64,000 bases of DNA from Ramlibacter henchirensis. GTDB lineage: Bacteria; Pseudomonadota; Gammaproteobacteria; Burkholderiales; Burkholderiaceae_C. The stretch spans positions 682,001 to 746,000 of the forward strand of contig NZ_SMLM01000001.1 in assembly GCF_004682015.1 (NCBI RefSeq), given 5' to 3'. Below, piece after piece: positions 7,622-15,301 of the stretch. The translations under genes were made by a program, and so were the position numbers. The notes under the pieces were generated by a model that was not told where the DNA came from, did not search any database, and saw only the letters and a list, made by a program, of their open reading frames with translations. The number at the start of each line of letters is the position of its first letter. The first letter of the stretch is position 1.

Positions 7622-8584
7622 CTACGCCCTGCGCCTGCCCCTCGGTTCGCCATTGCGGGCGTAGCGGCGCGCACGAAGCGCGGGAAACTGGCTGATCATC
7701 AATTCGCGCAGCCACATGTTGGACGGATCGTTCTGCGCGCTGCGGTGCCAGAACAGGTTCACCTGGAACGTGGGCGGCACGAAGGGCATCGGGAGCTCCT
7801 GGATGCCGCCGTAATTTCGGACGAAATCGGCGAGCGCTTGCGGCACGATCGCCACGGCGTCGGTTTCGGCGACGACGATCGGCACGCTCATGAAATGCGG
7901 CGTTCGCAGCAGCACCTTGAGGCGGATGCGCTTTTCCCGCAGGAACTGGTCGAAGACCTCCTGGCTGCGGCCGGGCGCCTCCACCACGATGTGGCCCAGT
8001 TGCGCGTACTGCTCGACCGTCAACGGCTCGCTGGCAGCCGGGTGCCCCACGCGCGCGATCGAGCTGAACGAGTGCAAGCCGACCCGCCGCTGGATCACCT
8101 GCGTGCCACGGATATCCGGAAAGAACCCCGCCGCCAGGTCCACTTCGCCCGAGGCCATCGCTTCCTCGAGTTCCCGCGGCGGCATCACGACCGTGCGCAG
8201 GGAAATGCCGGGAGCCGTGTACTGGATGCTTCGAATGGCGAGTGGAAGGTAGATGCCTTCGCCGATGTCCGAGAGCGCCAGCCGGAACTCCTTTGTCGAG
8301 GTTGCCGGGTCGAACTGCGGTGGCGCAAGCAGATCCTTGTCGAGCGTCTGCAGGATTTGCCGGACCGGCCCGATGAGGGCCCGCGCGCGCCGGGTGGGTT
8401 CCATTCCGCCCGTGGTTCGTGTGAAAAGGGGATCCTGCAGCTGCTCTCGCAGCCTCATCAGCGCAGTGCTGAGTCCCGGCTGGCTCATGTCGAGTTCGCG
8501 GGCCGCAACGCTGACGCTGCCACTCTGGTAGATGCACGCAAAGACGCGCAGCAGCTTGGTGTCGAGGTTGCGCGGAGGGTCCAT
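7622..8584 (-). CDS. LysR-family transcriptional regulator of the oxygenase operon
   Basis: A 320-residue regulator. Residues about 1-65 form the winged helix (LDTKLLRVFACIYQSGSVSV, then AARELDMSQPGLSTAL), with a linker helix and an effector domain of the NahR/NodD-like type ending in FWHRSAQNDPSNMWLRE. It is divergent from the oxygenase operon at 8695, with a 110-bp control region carrying a T-N11-A palindrome. It should activate that operon in response to the substrate or an intermediate. Its stop codon abuts the truncated receptor gene in the same frame. Confidence 0.88.
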   Translation of the reverse strand: MDPPRNLDTKLLRVFACIYQSGSVSVAARELDMSQPGLSTALMRLREQLQDPLFTRTTGGMEPTRRARALIGPVRQILQTLDKDLLAPPQFDPATSTKEFRLALSDIGEGIYLPLAIRSIQYTAPGISLRTVVMPPRELEEAMASGEVDLAAGFFPDIRGTQVIQRRVGLHSFSSIARVGHPAASEPLTVEQYAQLGHIVVEAPGRSQEVFDQFLREKRIRLKVLLRTPHFMSVPIVVAETDAVAIVPQALADFVRNYGGIQELPMPFVPPTFQVNLFWHRSAQNDPSNMWLRELMISQFPALRARRYARNGEPRGRRRA

Positions 8585-8595
8585 CCCGCGTTTGT

Positions 8596-8610
8596 ATCTC
8601 GAATCGCGAT
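8596..8610. promoter_or_regulatory. Probable LysR box in the divergent control region
   Basis: ATCTCGAATCGCGAT is symmetric at 12 of 15 positions and contains the LysR consensus T-N11-A (T at 8597, A at 8609). It lies between the divergent LysR gene (start 8584) and the oxygenase operon (start 8695), 12 bp from the LysR start. This placement fits autoregulation plus activation of the operon. Binding is inferred. Confidence 0.5.
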
Positions 8611-8694
8611 CTGCTGTATCTCCCGCATCCCATTGCCCGATTCACGCGGGGATCCAAGAATGCGGTGTCACCTCCACCTGGACCCGCTTCCACC

Positions 8695-9984
8695 ATGCAC
8701 TCCGCACACACCTGCCCTGCCGTCGCGCCATCGATCCCATCGGCGAAAGCCCAGCCGCCGGAGGACTTCCGCTGGCCGGAAGGCGGCGTTTCACGCGTTC
8801 CGTTCCAAGTGTTCTCCGACCCTGCCATCTACGCCATGGAGCAGGAACGAATCTTCCGGGGGCCGGTGTGGCACTACCTCTGCATGGAGTTGGAGGTTGG
8901 AAAGCGTGGCGACATCAAGACGACGTGGCTGGGGGAAACCCCGATCATCGTGACCCGCGACGCGGACGGAATCGTCCACGCGATGATCAATCGCTGCGCG
9001 CACAAAGGCGCACTCGTGTGCCTGAAGGACCGGGACAACCGGGAGTCGCTCACCTGCGTGTACCACGCCTGGAACTACGGGCTCGACGGCCGGCTGAAGA
9101 CCGTCGCGTTCCAGAACGGCCTTCGCGGCAAGGGCGGCATGCCGGAGGATTTCGACCCTTCCAGGCACCGGCTGGAACCCCTGCGCGTCGAGGTCTACTG
9201 CGGCATGGTTTTCGGGACGTACTCCGCAGAAACCGAGCCGCTGCACGACTTCCTCGGTGACAGCACCCGCGCCTTCATGGAACGCAACATGAAGCATCCG
9301 CTGAAGATCCTCGGCGTCCACAGCCAGATGATCCACAACAACTGGAAGCTTTACGCGGAGAACGTGCGCGACTCCTACCACGCGACGCTGCTGCACACGT
9401 TCTATACGACGTTCAAGGTCAACCGCCTCGACATGGACGGCGGCATCGTGCTGTCGGACAAGAAGTGGCACCACATCAGCTATTCCAAGCGTGCCACGCT
9501 CCAGGCCGCCGCGGAGTACAAGGAGGCCAACGTCCATTCGGCGAAGTTCGACTCCGACCTGGAAGGGCCCGAACTGCTCAAGGCCTGGGAAGGCTTCGAC
9601 GACGGCATCACGCACAGCATCCAGACGGTCTTCCCGACCCTGGTGATGCAGCTCACGCTGAACTCGCTTGCCGTGCGTTTCTTCGTTCCGCGCGGGGTCG
9701 ACAAGACGGAGCTGTTCTGGGTCTTCCTGGGCTACGAGACGGACACCCCGGAGCAGGAGCACATGCGGGTCATGCAGGGCAACCTGACTGGCGCCGCCGG
9801 GCTGGTCGCCCTGGAAGACGGCTGCATCAACTCATTCGTGCAGCGGGGCACCGCCACCAGCCCCGACCGGGCCGCCTTCATCGAGATGGGGGGCCGTGTC
9901 GCCGAATCCAACGAATCTTCCCGCGCGACCGAGGCGGCCGTGCGCGGCTTCTGGCACGGCTACCGCAACATCATGGGGTTCTGA
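8695..9984 (+). CDS. Aromatic ring-hydroxylating oxygenase, alpha subunit
   Basis: A 429-residue oxygenase large subunit. The Rieske [2Fe-2S] ligands are Cys101-x-His103 (NRCAHKG) and Cys121-x2-His124 (CVYHAW). The mononuclear iron site is the NVRDSYHATLLH segment, with Asp226 bridging and His229/His234 as ligands. The ATG at 8695 is preferred: a GTG 30 bp upstream adds only a Pro-rich stretch, and neither has a strong ribosome site. The beta subunit follows after one base. No ferredoxin or reductase gene is in the operon, so electrons must come from elsewhere. Substrate is not assigned. Confidence 0.9.
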   Translation: MHSAHTCPAVAPSIPSAKAQPPEDFRWPEGGVSRVPFQVFSDPAIYAMEQERIFRGPVWHYLCMELEVGKRGDIKTTWLGETPIIVTRDADGIVHAMINRCAHKGALVCLKDRDNRESLTCVYHAWNYGLDGRLKTVAFQNGLRGKGGMPEDFDPSRHRLEPLRVEVYCGMVFGTYSAETEPLHDFLGDSTRAFMERNMKHPLKILGVHSQMIHNNWKLYAENVRDSYHATLLHTFYTTFKVNRLDMDGGIVLSDKKWHHISYSKRATLQAAAEYKEANVHSAKFDSDLEGPELLKAWEGFDDGITHSIQTVFPTLVMQLTLNSLAVRFFVPRGVDKTELFWVFLGYETDTPEQEHMRVMQGNLTGAAGLVALEDGCINSFVQRGTATSPDRAAFIEMGGRVAESNESSRATEAAVRGFWHGYRNIMGF

Positions 9985-9985
9985 C

Positions 9986-10465
9986 ATGCTGATGAAATCG
10001 AAGTCGCCCGGCGAGCAGATCGAGCAGTTGCTGCGGGACTACTGCCACGCTCTGGACGAAGGCCAGGTCGACCGCTGGACCGGATTCTTCCTGGACGACG
10101 CCGTCTACCAGATCACGACGCGGGAGAACATCGCCGCGAACTATCCCCTGGGCATCATCAACTGCCAGGGGCGCGGGATGATGGAGGACCGCATCAAGGC
10201 CTTGCAGACCGCCAACATCTTCGAGAGCCACACGTACTGCCATGTCACGGGGCCGCTGGACGTGCGCGAGGAGTTCGAGGGCCGCCATACCGTGCGGTCC
10301 AACTTCGTCGTCTACCGCACGATGTACACGGGCCAGGCGGAACTGTTCGCCAGCGGCAAGTACCTCGACGTGGTGGACACCAGCAGCGGTGCCGCCCTGT
10401 TCGCGGAGCGCATCGTGGTCATCGATTCACGGTGCATCGACACCCTTCTGGTGTATCCGCTCTGA
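9986..10465 (+). CDS. Aromatic ring-hydroxylating oxygenase, beta subunit
   Basis: A 159-residue protein of the SnoaL-like/beta-subunit fold. It has the LLRDYCHALDEGQVDRWTGF N-terminal helix, a GRGMMEDRI central segment and the C-terminal DTLLVYPL strand seen in small subunits of benzoate/anthranilate/salicylate-type oxygenases. It starts one base after the alpha stop and should form an alpha3beta3 hexamer with it, playing a structural role. Paralogous to the beta subunit at 36895. Confidence 0.88.
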   Translation: MLMKSKSPGEQIEQLLRDYCHALDEGQVDRWTGFFLDDAVYQITTRENIAANYPLGIINCQGRGMMEDRIKALQTANIFESHTYCHVTGPLDVREEFEGRHTVRSNFVVYRTMYTGQAELFASGKYLDVVDTSSGAALFAERIVVIDSRCIDTLLVYPL

Positions 10466-10501
10466 CGCGGCAAGCCAGCACCAGACAATCAGGAGACAAG
10501 C

Positions 10502-11479
10502 ATGCAAACGATCCGTCGTCGTGCCTTCGTGGCAATGGCTGCCGCTGCTTGCGTGGCCGGCCCCGGCGTGGCCAAGGCGCAGTCCGGCTGGCCCGAGAAG
10601 CCGATCCGCATCATCGTTCCCTACGCGCCCGGGGGGATCGCCGACCTGGGGGCGCGCATCATCCAGCCCATCCTGCAGAAGGAACTGGGCCAGCCGATCG
10701 TCATCGAGAACAAGCCCGGCGCCAGCGGCAGCCTGGCCACCGAGTTCGTCGCGCGCGCGGCGCCCGACGGCTACACGCTGCTGCTCGCACTCGCGGCGCC
10801 CCAGACCCTGAACCAGTTCATCTACAAGGTGAACTACGACGGCCTGAAGGACTTCGCGCCGATCACGCTCATCAACACCAATCCGATGGTGCTGATGGCG
10901 CACCCGAGCTTGCCGGTGCGCACTGTCAGGGAGCTGATCGCCTACGCCAAGGAGCACCCAGGCAAGCTCAACTTCGCAGGCGCCGGTGGATTCACGCAGT
11001 TCAGCGGCGAGATCTTCAAGCAGATGGCAGGCATCGACATGGTGCACGTGCCGTACCGGGGAGGCGCGCCCGCCGTCGCCGCTGCGGCGGCCGGCGACGT
11101 GCAACTGACGTTCGCCAACTACTCGGATGCACTCACCTGGATGCGGTCCGGAAAGCTGCGGCCGATCGCCTTGACGAGCGCCAAGCGCTTCCCGCAGTCA
11201 CCCGAGGTCCCGACGATCGCCGAGTCCGGCCTGCCGGGCTACGAAGTCAACGGGTGGAGCGGCCTGCTCGCGCCAGCCGGAACTCCCCCGGCCATCGTCG
11301 ACCGCGTGGCCGCTGCCGTGCGCAAGGGATACGAGGACCCGGCCGTACGCAAGCGCTGGGCGGACATCGGTGCCGAGCCCGGCGGCAATTCGCCCGCCGA
11401 GTTCCGGGCCATGATCGACGCCGATATGCAGAAGTGGTCAGAGTTCGTCAAGCGCACGGGCATCAAGGTCGCGCAATGA
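10502..11479 (+). CDS. Bug-family periplasmic tricarboxylate/aromatic acid receptor
   Basis: A 325-residue Bug/TctC protein with an RR-containing signal (TIRRRAFVAMAA) cleaved near VAKAQS at about residue 25. Landmarks are GWPEKPIRIIVPYAPGGI, VIENKPGASGS and VPYRGGAPAVAAA. It sits inside the oxygenase operon, 36 bp after the beta subunit and overlapping the sulfurtransferase gene by 4 bp. The natural inference is that it binds the oxygenase substrate outside the membrane. It does not come with TctA/TctB. Confidence 0.9.
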   Translation: MQTIRRRAFVAMAAAACVAGPGVAKAQSGWPEKPIRIIVPYAPGGIADLGARIIQPILQKELGQPIVIENKPGASGSLATEFVARAAPDGYTLLLALAAPQTLNQFIYKVNYDGLKDFAPITLINTNPMVLMAHPSLPVRTVRELIAYAKEHPGKLNFAGAGGFTQFSGEIFKQMAGIDMVHVPYRGGAPAVAAAAAGDVQLTFANYSDALTWMRSGKLRPIALTSAKRFPQSPEVPTIAESGLPGYEVNGWSGLLAPAGTPPAIVDRVAAAVRKGYEDPAVRKRWADIGAEPGGNSPAEFRAMIDADMQKWSEFVKRTGIKVAQ

Positions 11480-12336
11480 CGCAAGCCGGTACGGGCATGA
11501 CTCAGATCCTGGTGGATGCGAGATGGCTGGCGGCGCGGCTGGACGCCCCTGATGTATGTGTGCTCGACGTCAGCTGGCACCAGCCCGCAACGGGCCGGAA
11601 TGCTCGCGCCGAGTTCGAACGCGCGCACATTCCGGGCGCACGCTTCTTCGATCTGGCCGGGGCGGCCGATCCCGACGCGCGGCTGTCGCACACGCTGCCG
11701 GGCCCGAACCATCTGGCCGCCTGTGCGGCTGCGGTGGGTGCGCGGCGCGACCGCCGTATCGTGCTGTACGACTCGGCGGGTCTGGCGCCGTCTGCCCGCG
11801 TGTGGTGGATGCTGTCCACGTACGGCTTTCGCGAGGTCCACGTGCTCGATGGTGGTCTTGCGGCATGGGAGCGGGCGGGATTTCCGCTGGCGCAAGGGCC
11901 CGTGGCCGACCTTCGGGAAGCGCCGGAACAGCTCTCGCCGCCCAACCCGAAAAGGGTTGCAGATTTCGCGCGGGTCAAGCAGGCGGCGCAGGAGGGCCAG
12001 CTGATCCTGGATGCGCGCTCCGCCGCACGCTACCGTGGCGAGGCACCGGAGCCGCTCGCAGGCATTCGCAGCGGGCACATTCCGGGCAGCCGGAACCTTC
12101 CCTACCAGGAGCTGCTGGCTGGCGACGGAACCCTGCTTCCCATCTCGCTGCTGCGGCAGCGGCTGCAGGCAGCCGGAGTGACGAAAGAGGCGCCGGTGGT
12201 GTGCAGTTGCGGCTCGGGGGTGACCGCATGCGTGCTCGCCCTCGCGCTCGAGTCGATTGGCCATCCCGACGTTGCCGTGTACGACGGCTCGTGGTCGGAA
12301 TGGGCACAGAGAACAAGCTTGGAGCAAACGGCATGA
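11476..12336 (+). CDS. Two-domain sulfurtransferase (3-mercaptopyruvate/thiosulfate type)
   Basis: A 286-residue tandem-rhodanese protein. The inactive first domain carries AHIPGARFFDL and WWMLSTYGF. The catalytic second domain has SGHIPGSRNLPY and the active loop CSCGSGVTAC, whose CG(S/T)GVTA form is typical of mercaptopyruvate sulfurtransferases rather than thiosulfate rhodaneses. It begins in an ATGA overlap with the receptor gene. An alternative Met lies 7 codons in. Role by family: transfer of sulfane sulfur from a thiol substrate to an acceptor. Its partner in the operon is the persulfide dioxygenase at 13461. Confidence 0.88.
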   Translation: MTQAGTGMTQILVDARWLAARLDAPDVCVLDVSWHQPATGRNARAEFERAHIPGARFFDLAGAADPDARLSHTLPGPNHLAACAAAVGARRDRRIVLYDSAGLAPSARVWWMLSTYGFREVHVLDGGLAAWERAGFPLAQGPVADLREAPEQLSPPNPKRVADFARVKQAAQEGQLILDARSAARYRGEAPEPLAGIRSGHIPGSRNLPYQELLAGDGTLLPISLLRQRLQAAGVTKEAPVVCSCGSGVTACVLALALESIGHPDVAVYDGSWSEWAQRTSLEQTA

Positions 12337-12659
12337 TTTTCGAACTGAAGCGCTATGTCGCCCACGATGGCAAGGCCGAGGCGCTGCAACAGCGCTTTGC
12401 AGACAAGACCATTCCGGTGTTCCGCCGGGTAGGCATCGACCTGGTGCAGTGCTGGACAGCACCCGCAGAGCCGGGCGTTTTCTACTACCTGGTCCGCTTT
12501 CCGGACGAGGCCGCCAGCAAGCAGGCATGGGCCGCCTTTGCGGCGGATCCCGACTGGAAGGCGGCCAAGGAAGCCAGCGAGAAGGACGGCCCTCTGCTGG
12601 CGTCCCAGAGCACCGTGCGCCTGGAGCCCACCAGCTTCTCGCCGCAGCATCATGGGTGA
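12333..12659 (+). CDS. NIPSNAP-like dimeric alpha-beta barrel protein
   Basis: A 108-residue protein starting FELKRYVAHDGKAEALQQRF and ending in a DPDWKAAKEASEKDGP helix, the outline of a NIPSNAP/ABM ferredoxin-like barrel. Such proteins occur in aromatic degradation operons. No catalytic residue pattern is diagnostic. It overlaps the sulfurtransferase (ATGA) and the next hydrolase (8 bp), so it is tightly coupled in the operon. Function is unassigned. Confidence 0.75.
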   Translation: MIFELKRYVAHDGKAEALQQRFADKTIPVFRRVGIDLVQCWTAPAEPGVFYYLVRFPDEAASKQAWAAFAADPDWKAAKEASEKDGPLLASQSTVRLEPTSFSPQHHG

Positions 12660-13464
12660 GGCGCGCCAGCATTCCATCGCGAGTGAAGACGCCGTCCTGA
12701 GCGTCCTGGACGATGGGGCAGAGAGCCTCCCCTGCGTGCTGCTCGCCCATTCGATCATGGCAGATGCACGCATGTGGGCTCCGCAGGCCGCGCACCTCGT
12801 GAAGCAGGGTTTCCGTGTCCTGCGGCTCGAGAGCAGGGGGCATGGGAGAAGCACGCTGGGGAGTACCCGCCTGACCATCGACCGCCTGGCGCGAGACGTG
12901 GTGACGGTTCTCGACACGCTCGGACTCGACCGTGCGCACTACGTAGGCCTCTCGCTGGGCGGCATGGTGGGCTTCGCGCTCGGACAGCAGCATTCCGTTC
13001 GTCTCGCCAGCCTGGTCATCTGCGATGCGCGCGCCGACTCCCCGCCGGCGTTCGCGCAACCCTGGGATGCGCGGATCGCTCAGGCACGCGAGCAGGGCAT
13101 GGCCCTCCTGGTGCAACCGACACTGGAGCGCTGGTTCGGCAGCCGGCTCTCTGACCTCGATGCGTCCTCGCACGCGAGCCTTCGGGACTCCATCGCGGGC
13201 ACCTCGGTGGACGGCTTCATCGCCACCGCGCGCGCTTTGCAGGCCTTCGACTACACGGCGGAACTCCACCGGATGCCATCGCTGTCGACACTGATCGTGG
13301 GCGAGAGCGACGGCGTGCTTCCGGACGTGATGGCAAGGCTTGCCGCCGCCATGCCCTTTGCACAGTTGGTCGTTATCCCGTCCGCCGGGCACCTGCCGAA
13401 CCTGGACCAGCCCCTGCTTTTCAATCAAGCCCTCGATCAGCATTTCCTCCGCGTCGCGCAATGA
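12652..13464 (+). CDS. Alpha/beta hydrolase (3-oxoadipate enol-lactonase-like)
   Basis: A 270-residue hydrolase with the nucleophile elbow GLSLGGMVG, an acid in VGESDGVLP and a catalytic His in PSAGHLPNLDQP. The order and the RLESRGHGRS segment resemble PcaD-type enol-lactonases and related ring-cleavage hydrolases. The start is chosen at 12652, inside the end of the NIPSNAP-like gene. It overlaps the next gene by 4 bp. In this operon it could hydrolyse a lactone or thioester formed after oxygenation. That is inference. Confidence 0.82.
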   Translation: MGEARQHSIASEDAVLSVLDDGAESLPCVLLAHSIMADARMWAPQAAHLVKQGFRVLRLESRGHGRSTLGSTRLTIDRLARDVVTVLDTLGLDRAHYVGLSLGGMVGFALGQQHSVRLASLVICDARADSPPAFAQPWDARIAQAREQGMALLVQPTLERWFGSRLSDLDASSHASLRDSIAGTSVDGFIATARALQAFDYTAELHRMPSLSTLIVGESDGVLPDVMARLAAAMPFAQLVVIPSAGHLPNLDQPLLFNQALDQHFLRVAQ

Positions 13465-14174
13465 CCCCCACTTGCGTCCATCGGCTGCCGGATCCGGCGT
13501 CGTCCACCTGCACCTACCTCCTGGTGGACGAAGCGTCCGCCACCGCCGTGCTGATCGATCCCGTGGAGGAGCAGGTCGAGCGCGACCTCGGTGTGCTCGA
13601 GGCAATGCGACTGAGACTGCTGTGGATTCTGGAAACCCACGTCCATGCGGACCACATCACCGGTGCCAGCTCACTGCGTCGACGGACCGGGGCAAGGATT
13701 GCGACACCGGCCCGTTGCGGCGTGAGCGGCGCGACGCGGGAGCTGGTCCATGGAGATCGCATCCACTTCGGCAGCAGCCACGTCGAAGCGCTGCACACCC
13801 CCGGGCATACCGCAGGCAGCATGTGCTTCTCCTTCCGCTCACCGGACGGGGGACTGCACCTCTTCACGGGCGATACGCTGCTGATCGGCGGCTGCGGGCG
13901 CACGGACCTGCAGGGGGGCGACGCCGGTGCCATGTACGACAGCATCACGCGCGTGCTCTTCGCTTTTCCCGACGACACTCTGGTCTGGCCCGGCCACGAC
14001 TACGGCGAGAAGATCCACACGACGATTGGAACAGAGCGGACATCCAATCCGCGCGTGAGCGGTCGAACGCGGGATGCTTTCCAGCAACTCATGGCAGGCC
14101 TTCGACTGCCGCTTCCAAAGCGGCTGGAGGAGGCGGTTCCGGCGAACTTATGTCTGGGCGATCGTGGTCGTTGA
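13461..14174 (+). CDS. ETHE1-like persulfide dioxygenase (MBL fold)
   Basis: A 237-residue metallo-beta-lactamase-fold protein. The metal motif is THVHADHITG, with further ligands in HTPGHTAGS, FTGDTLLIGG and WPGHDYGE. The loop GGCGRTDLQGG is the hallmark of ETHE1/persulfide dioxygenases rather than glyoxalase II. The reaction by family is oxidation of glutathione persulfide to sulfite and glutathione using one Fe(II). It is the last intact gene of the oxygenase operon and a logical partner to the sulfurtransferase. Confidence 0.87.
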   Translation: MTPTCVHRLPDPASSTCTYLLVDEASATAVLIDPVEEQVERDLGVLEAMRLRLLWILETHVHADHITGASSLRRRTGARIATPARCGVSGATRELVHGDRIHFGSSHVEALHTPGHTAGSMCFSFRSPDGGLHLFTGDTLLIGGCGRTDLQGGDAGAMYDSITRVLFAFPDDTLVWPGHDYGEKIHTTIGTERTSNPRVSGRTRDAFQQLMAGLRLPLPKRLEEAVPANLCLGDRGR

Positions 14175-14325
14175 ACTAAGCTTGTCGGCCGTCTAGCGGC
14201 GGACAACGCTTCCAGCGGCCTTGTCGTCCTCGGCGGCGTACCGACGAAGCTCGACGGCATCGACTTGAAACTCGCCGCGACGACGATGGCCCGAGGTGAG
14301 GCCACTTTGCTCATCCCGCCCGCGA
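14175..14325 (+). pseudogene. Relic of a 2-keto-4-pentenoate hydratase-like gene
   Basis: Directly after the dioxygenase stop, the same frame reads RLAADNASSGLVVLGG and then VPTKLDGIDLKLA. This resembles the ADNASSG...VLGG...LDGLDL segment of the 2-keto-4-pentenoate hydratase/oxalocrotonate decarboxylase family. No start codon or N-terminal half is present, and after about 14300 the similarity stops. I infer an internal fragment left when the downstream part of the operon was lost. Recognition is by eye only. Confidence 0.45.
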
Positions 14326-14333
14326 GGCGTTGC

Positions 14334-15287
14334 TCACTGCGCGTGCCGCGAAACCGCAGTTGCCTCGCCCACCAGCCCCCGCGGCCGCCACAGGAGCATC
14401 AGCGCGATCAGCACTCCGATCAGCACGACCTGCAAGGCTGCGGCGCGGGCCTGTTCGGCCTGGGGCACCAGGTTGCGCAGCACTCCGCCGGAAGCGGCCC
14501 AGATGCCCCAAACCAGGTACGCCCCGAGCATCGCGCCGCGGTTGTTGCCCGAGCCGCCGACGATCAGCATGGCCCACAGCTGGAAGGTGAGGATCGGGAG
14601 GAAGTCCTCCGGCGCGATGTAGCCGACGAAGTGCGCGTAGAGCGCGCCGCCCAGCCCCATCAGCATGCTGCCGATCACGAAGGCCTGAAGCCGGAAGCTG
14701 AAGGCGCTCTTGCCCAGTGAGGCGGCGGCTTCCTCGTCCTCGCGAATCGCCCGCAGCACCCGCCCCCAGGGGCTGCGGACCAGCCGCTCCAGCCCCCAGT
14801 AGGCCAGCACCAGCAGCAGACCGACGAGTGCCAGGTAGGCCAGGTTCCAGGCCGCGCCGGCGCCCAATGCGCCTTGCAGCGGGCGCGGGATGAACTGCAC
14901 CCCGAACGGCCCGCCGGTGAGCCACTTCGCGTTGAGGGCGACCAGCTGCACGACGACCGCGAAGCCGAAGGTGGCGATGGCCAGATAGTCGTGTCGCAAG
15001 CGCAGCGCCGCCGTACCGACCACCAGTCCCGCCAGGCCGGACACGGCCATCGCGCCGATCCACCCCGCGACCACGGGCCAGCCGAGCCCGCCGACTCGGC
15101 CCGGGTCGTCGGGCGTGGTGAGCAGGGCCGAGGTGTAGGCACCGATGGCCACGAATCCGGCGATGCCCACGTTGAACAGGCCGGTGGAGCCCCACTGCAG
15201 GTTCAGCCCCAGCACCATCACCGCGAACACGCTGGCGAACACCAGGAAGAAGCTGCCGTAGGAGAGCAGGTCGGCGATGCCGGGCAT
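14334..15287 (-). CDS. livM: Branched-chain-type ABC transporter permease, LivM
   Basis: A 317-residue polytopic permease. It begins LLSYGSFFLVFASVFAVMVL, has GLFNVGIAGFVAIGAY and shows the LivM loop AIREDEEAAASLGK that docks on the ATPases. Membrane segments fill most of the length. The ATG at 15287 is chosen, with a GTG three codons upstream also possible. It is the last gene of livGFHM, 14 bp after livH. The real ligand need not be an amino acid. The receptor is probably the divergent gene at 19103. Confidence 0.9.
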   Translation of the reverse strand: MPGIADLLSYGSFFLVFASVFAVMVLGLNLQWGSTGLFNVGIAGFVAIGAYTSALLTTPDDPGRVGGLGWPVVAGWIGAMAVSGLAGLVVGTAALRLRHDYLAIATFGFAVVVQLVALNAKWLTGGPFGVQFIPRPLQGALGAGAAWNLAYLALVGLLLVLAYWGLERLVRSPWGRVLRAIREDEEAAASLGKSAFSFRLQAFVIGSMLMGLGGALYAHFVGYIAPEDFLPILTFQLWAMLIVGGSGNNRGAMLGAYLVWGIWAASGGVLRNLVPQAEQARAAALQVVLIGVLIALMLLWRPRGLVGEATAVSRHAQ

Positions 15288-15301
15288 GACGTTCACAGCC
15301 T

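Noticed and set aside
6551..8953. Very long open frame on the plus strand antisense to the receptor relic and LysR genes
   Set aside because: It is a high-GC shadow: its translation is rich in His, Arg, Gly and Ala with no domain, and both minus-strand genes beneath it are recognised families.
11239..13605. Long minus-strand open frame opposite the sulfurtransferase-hydrolase genes
   Set aside because: Composition typical of antisense reading; no motif; fully covered by coupled plus-strand genes with catalytic residues.
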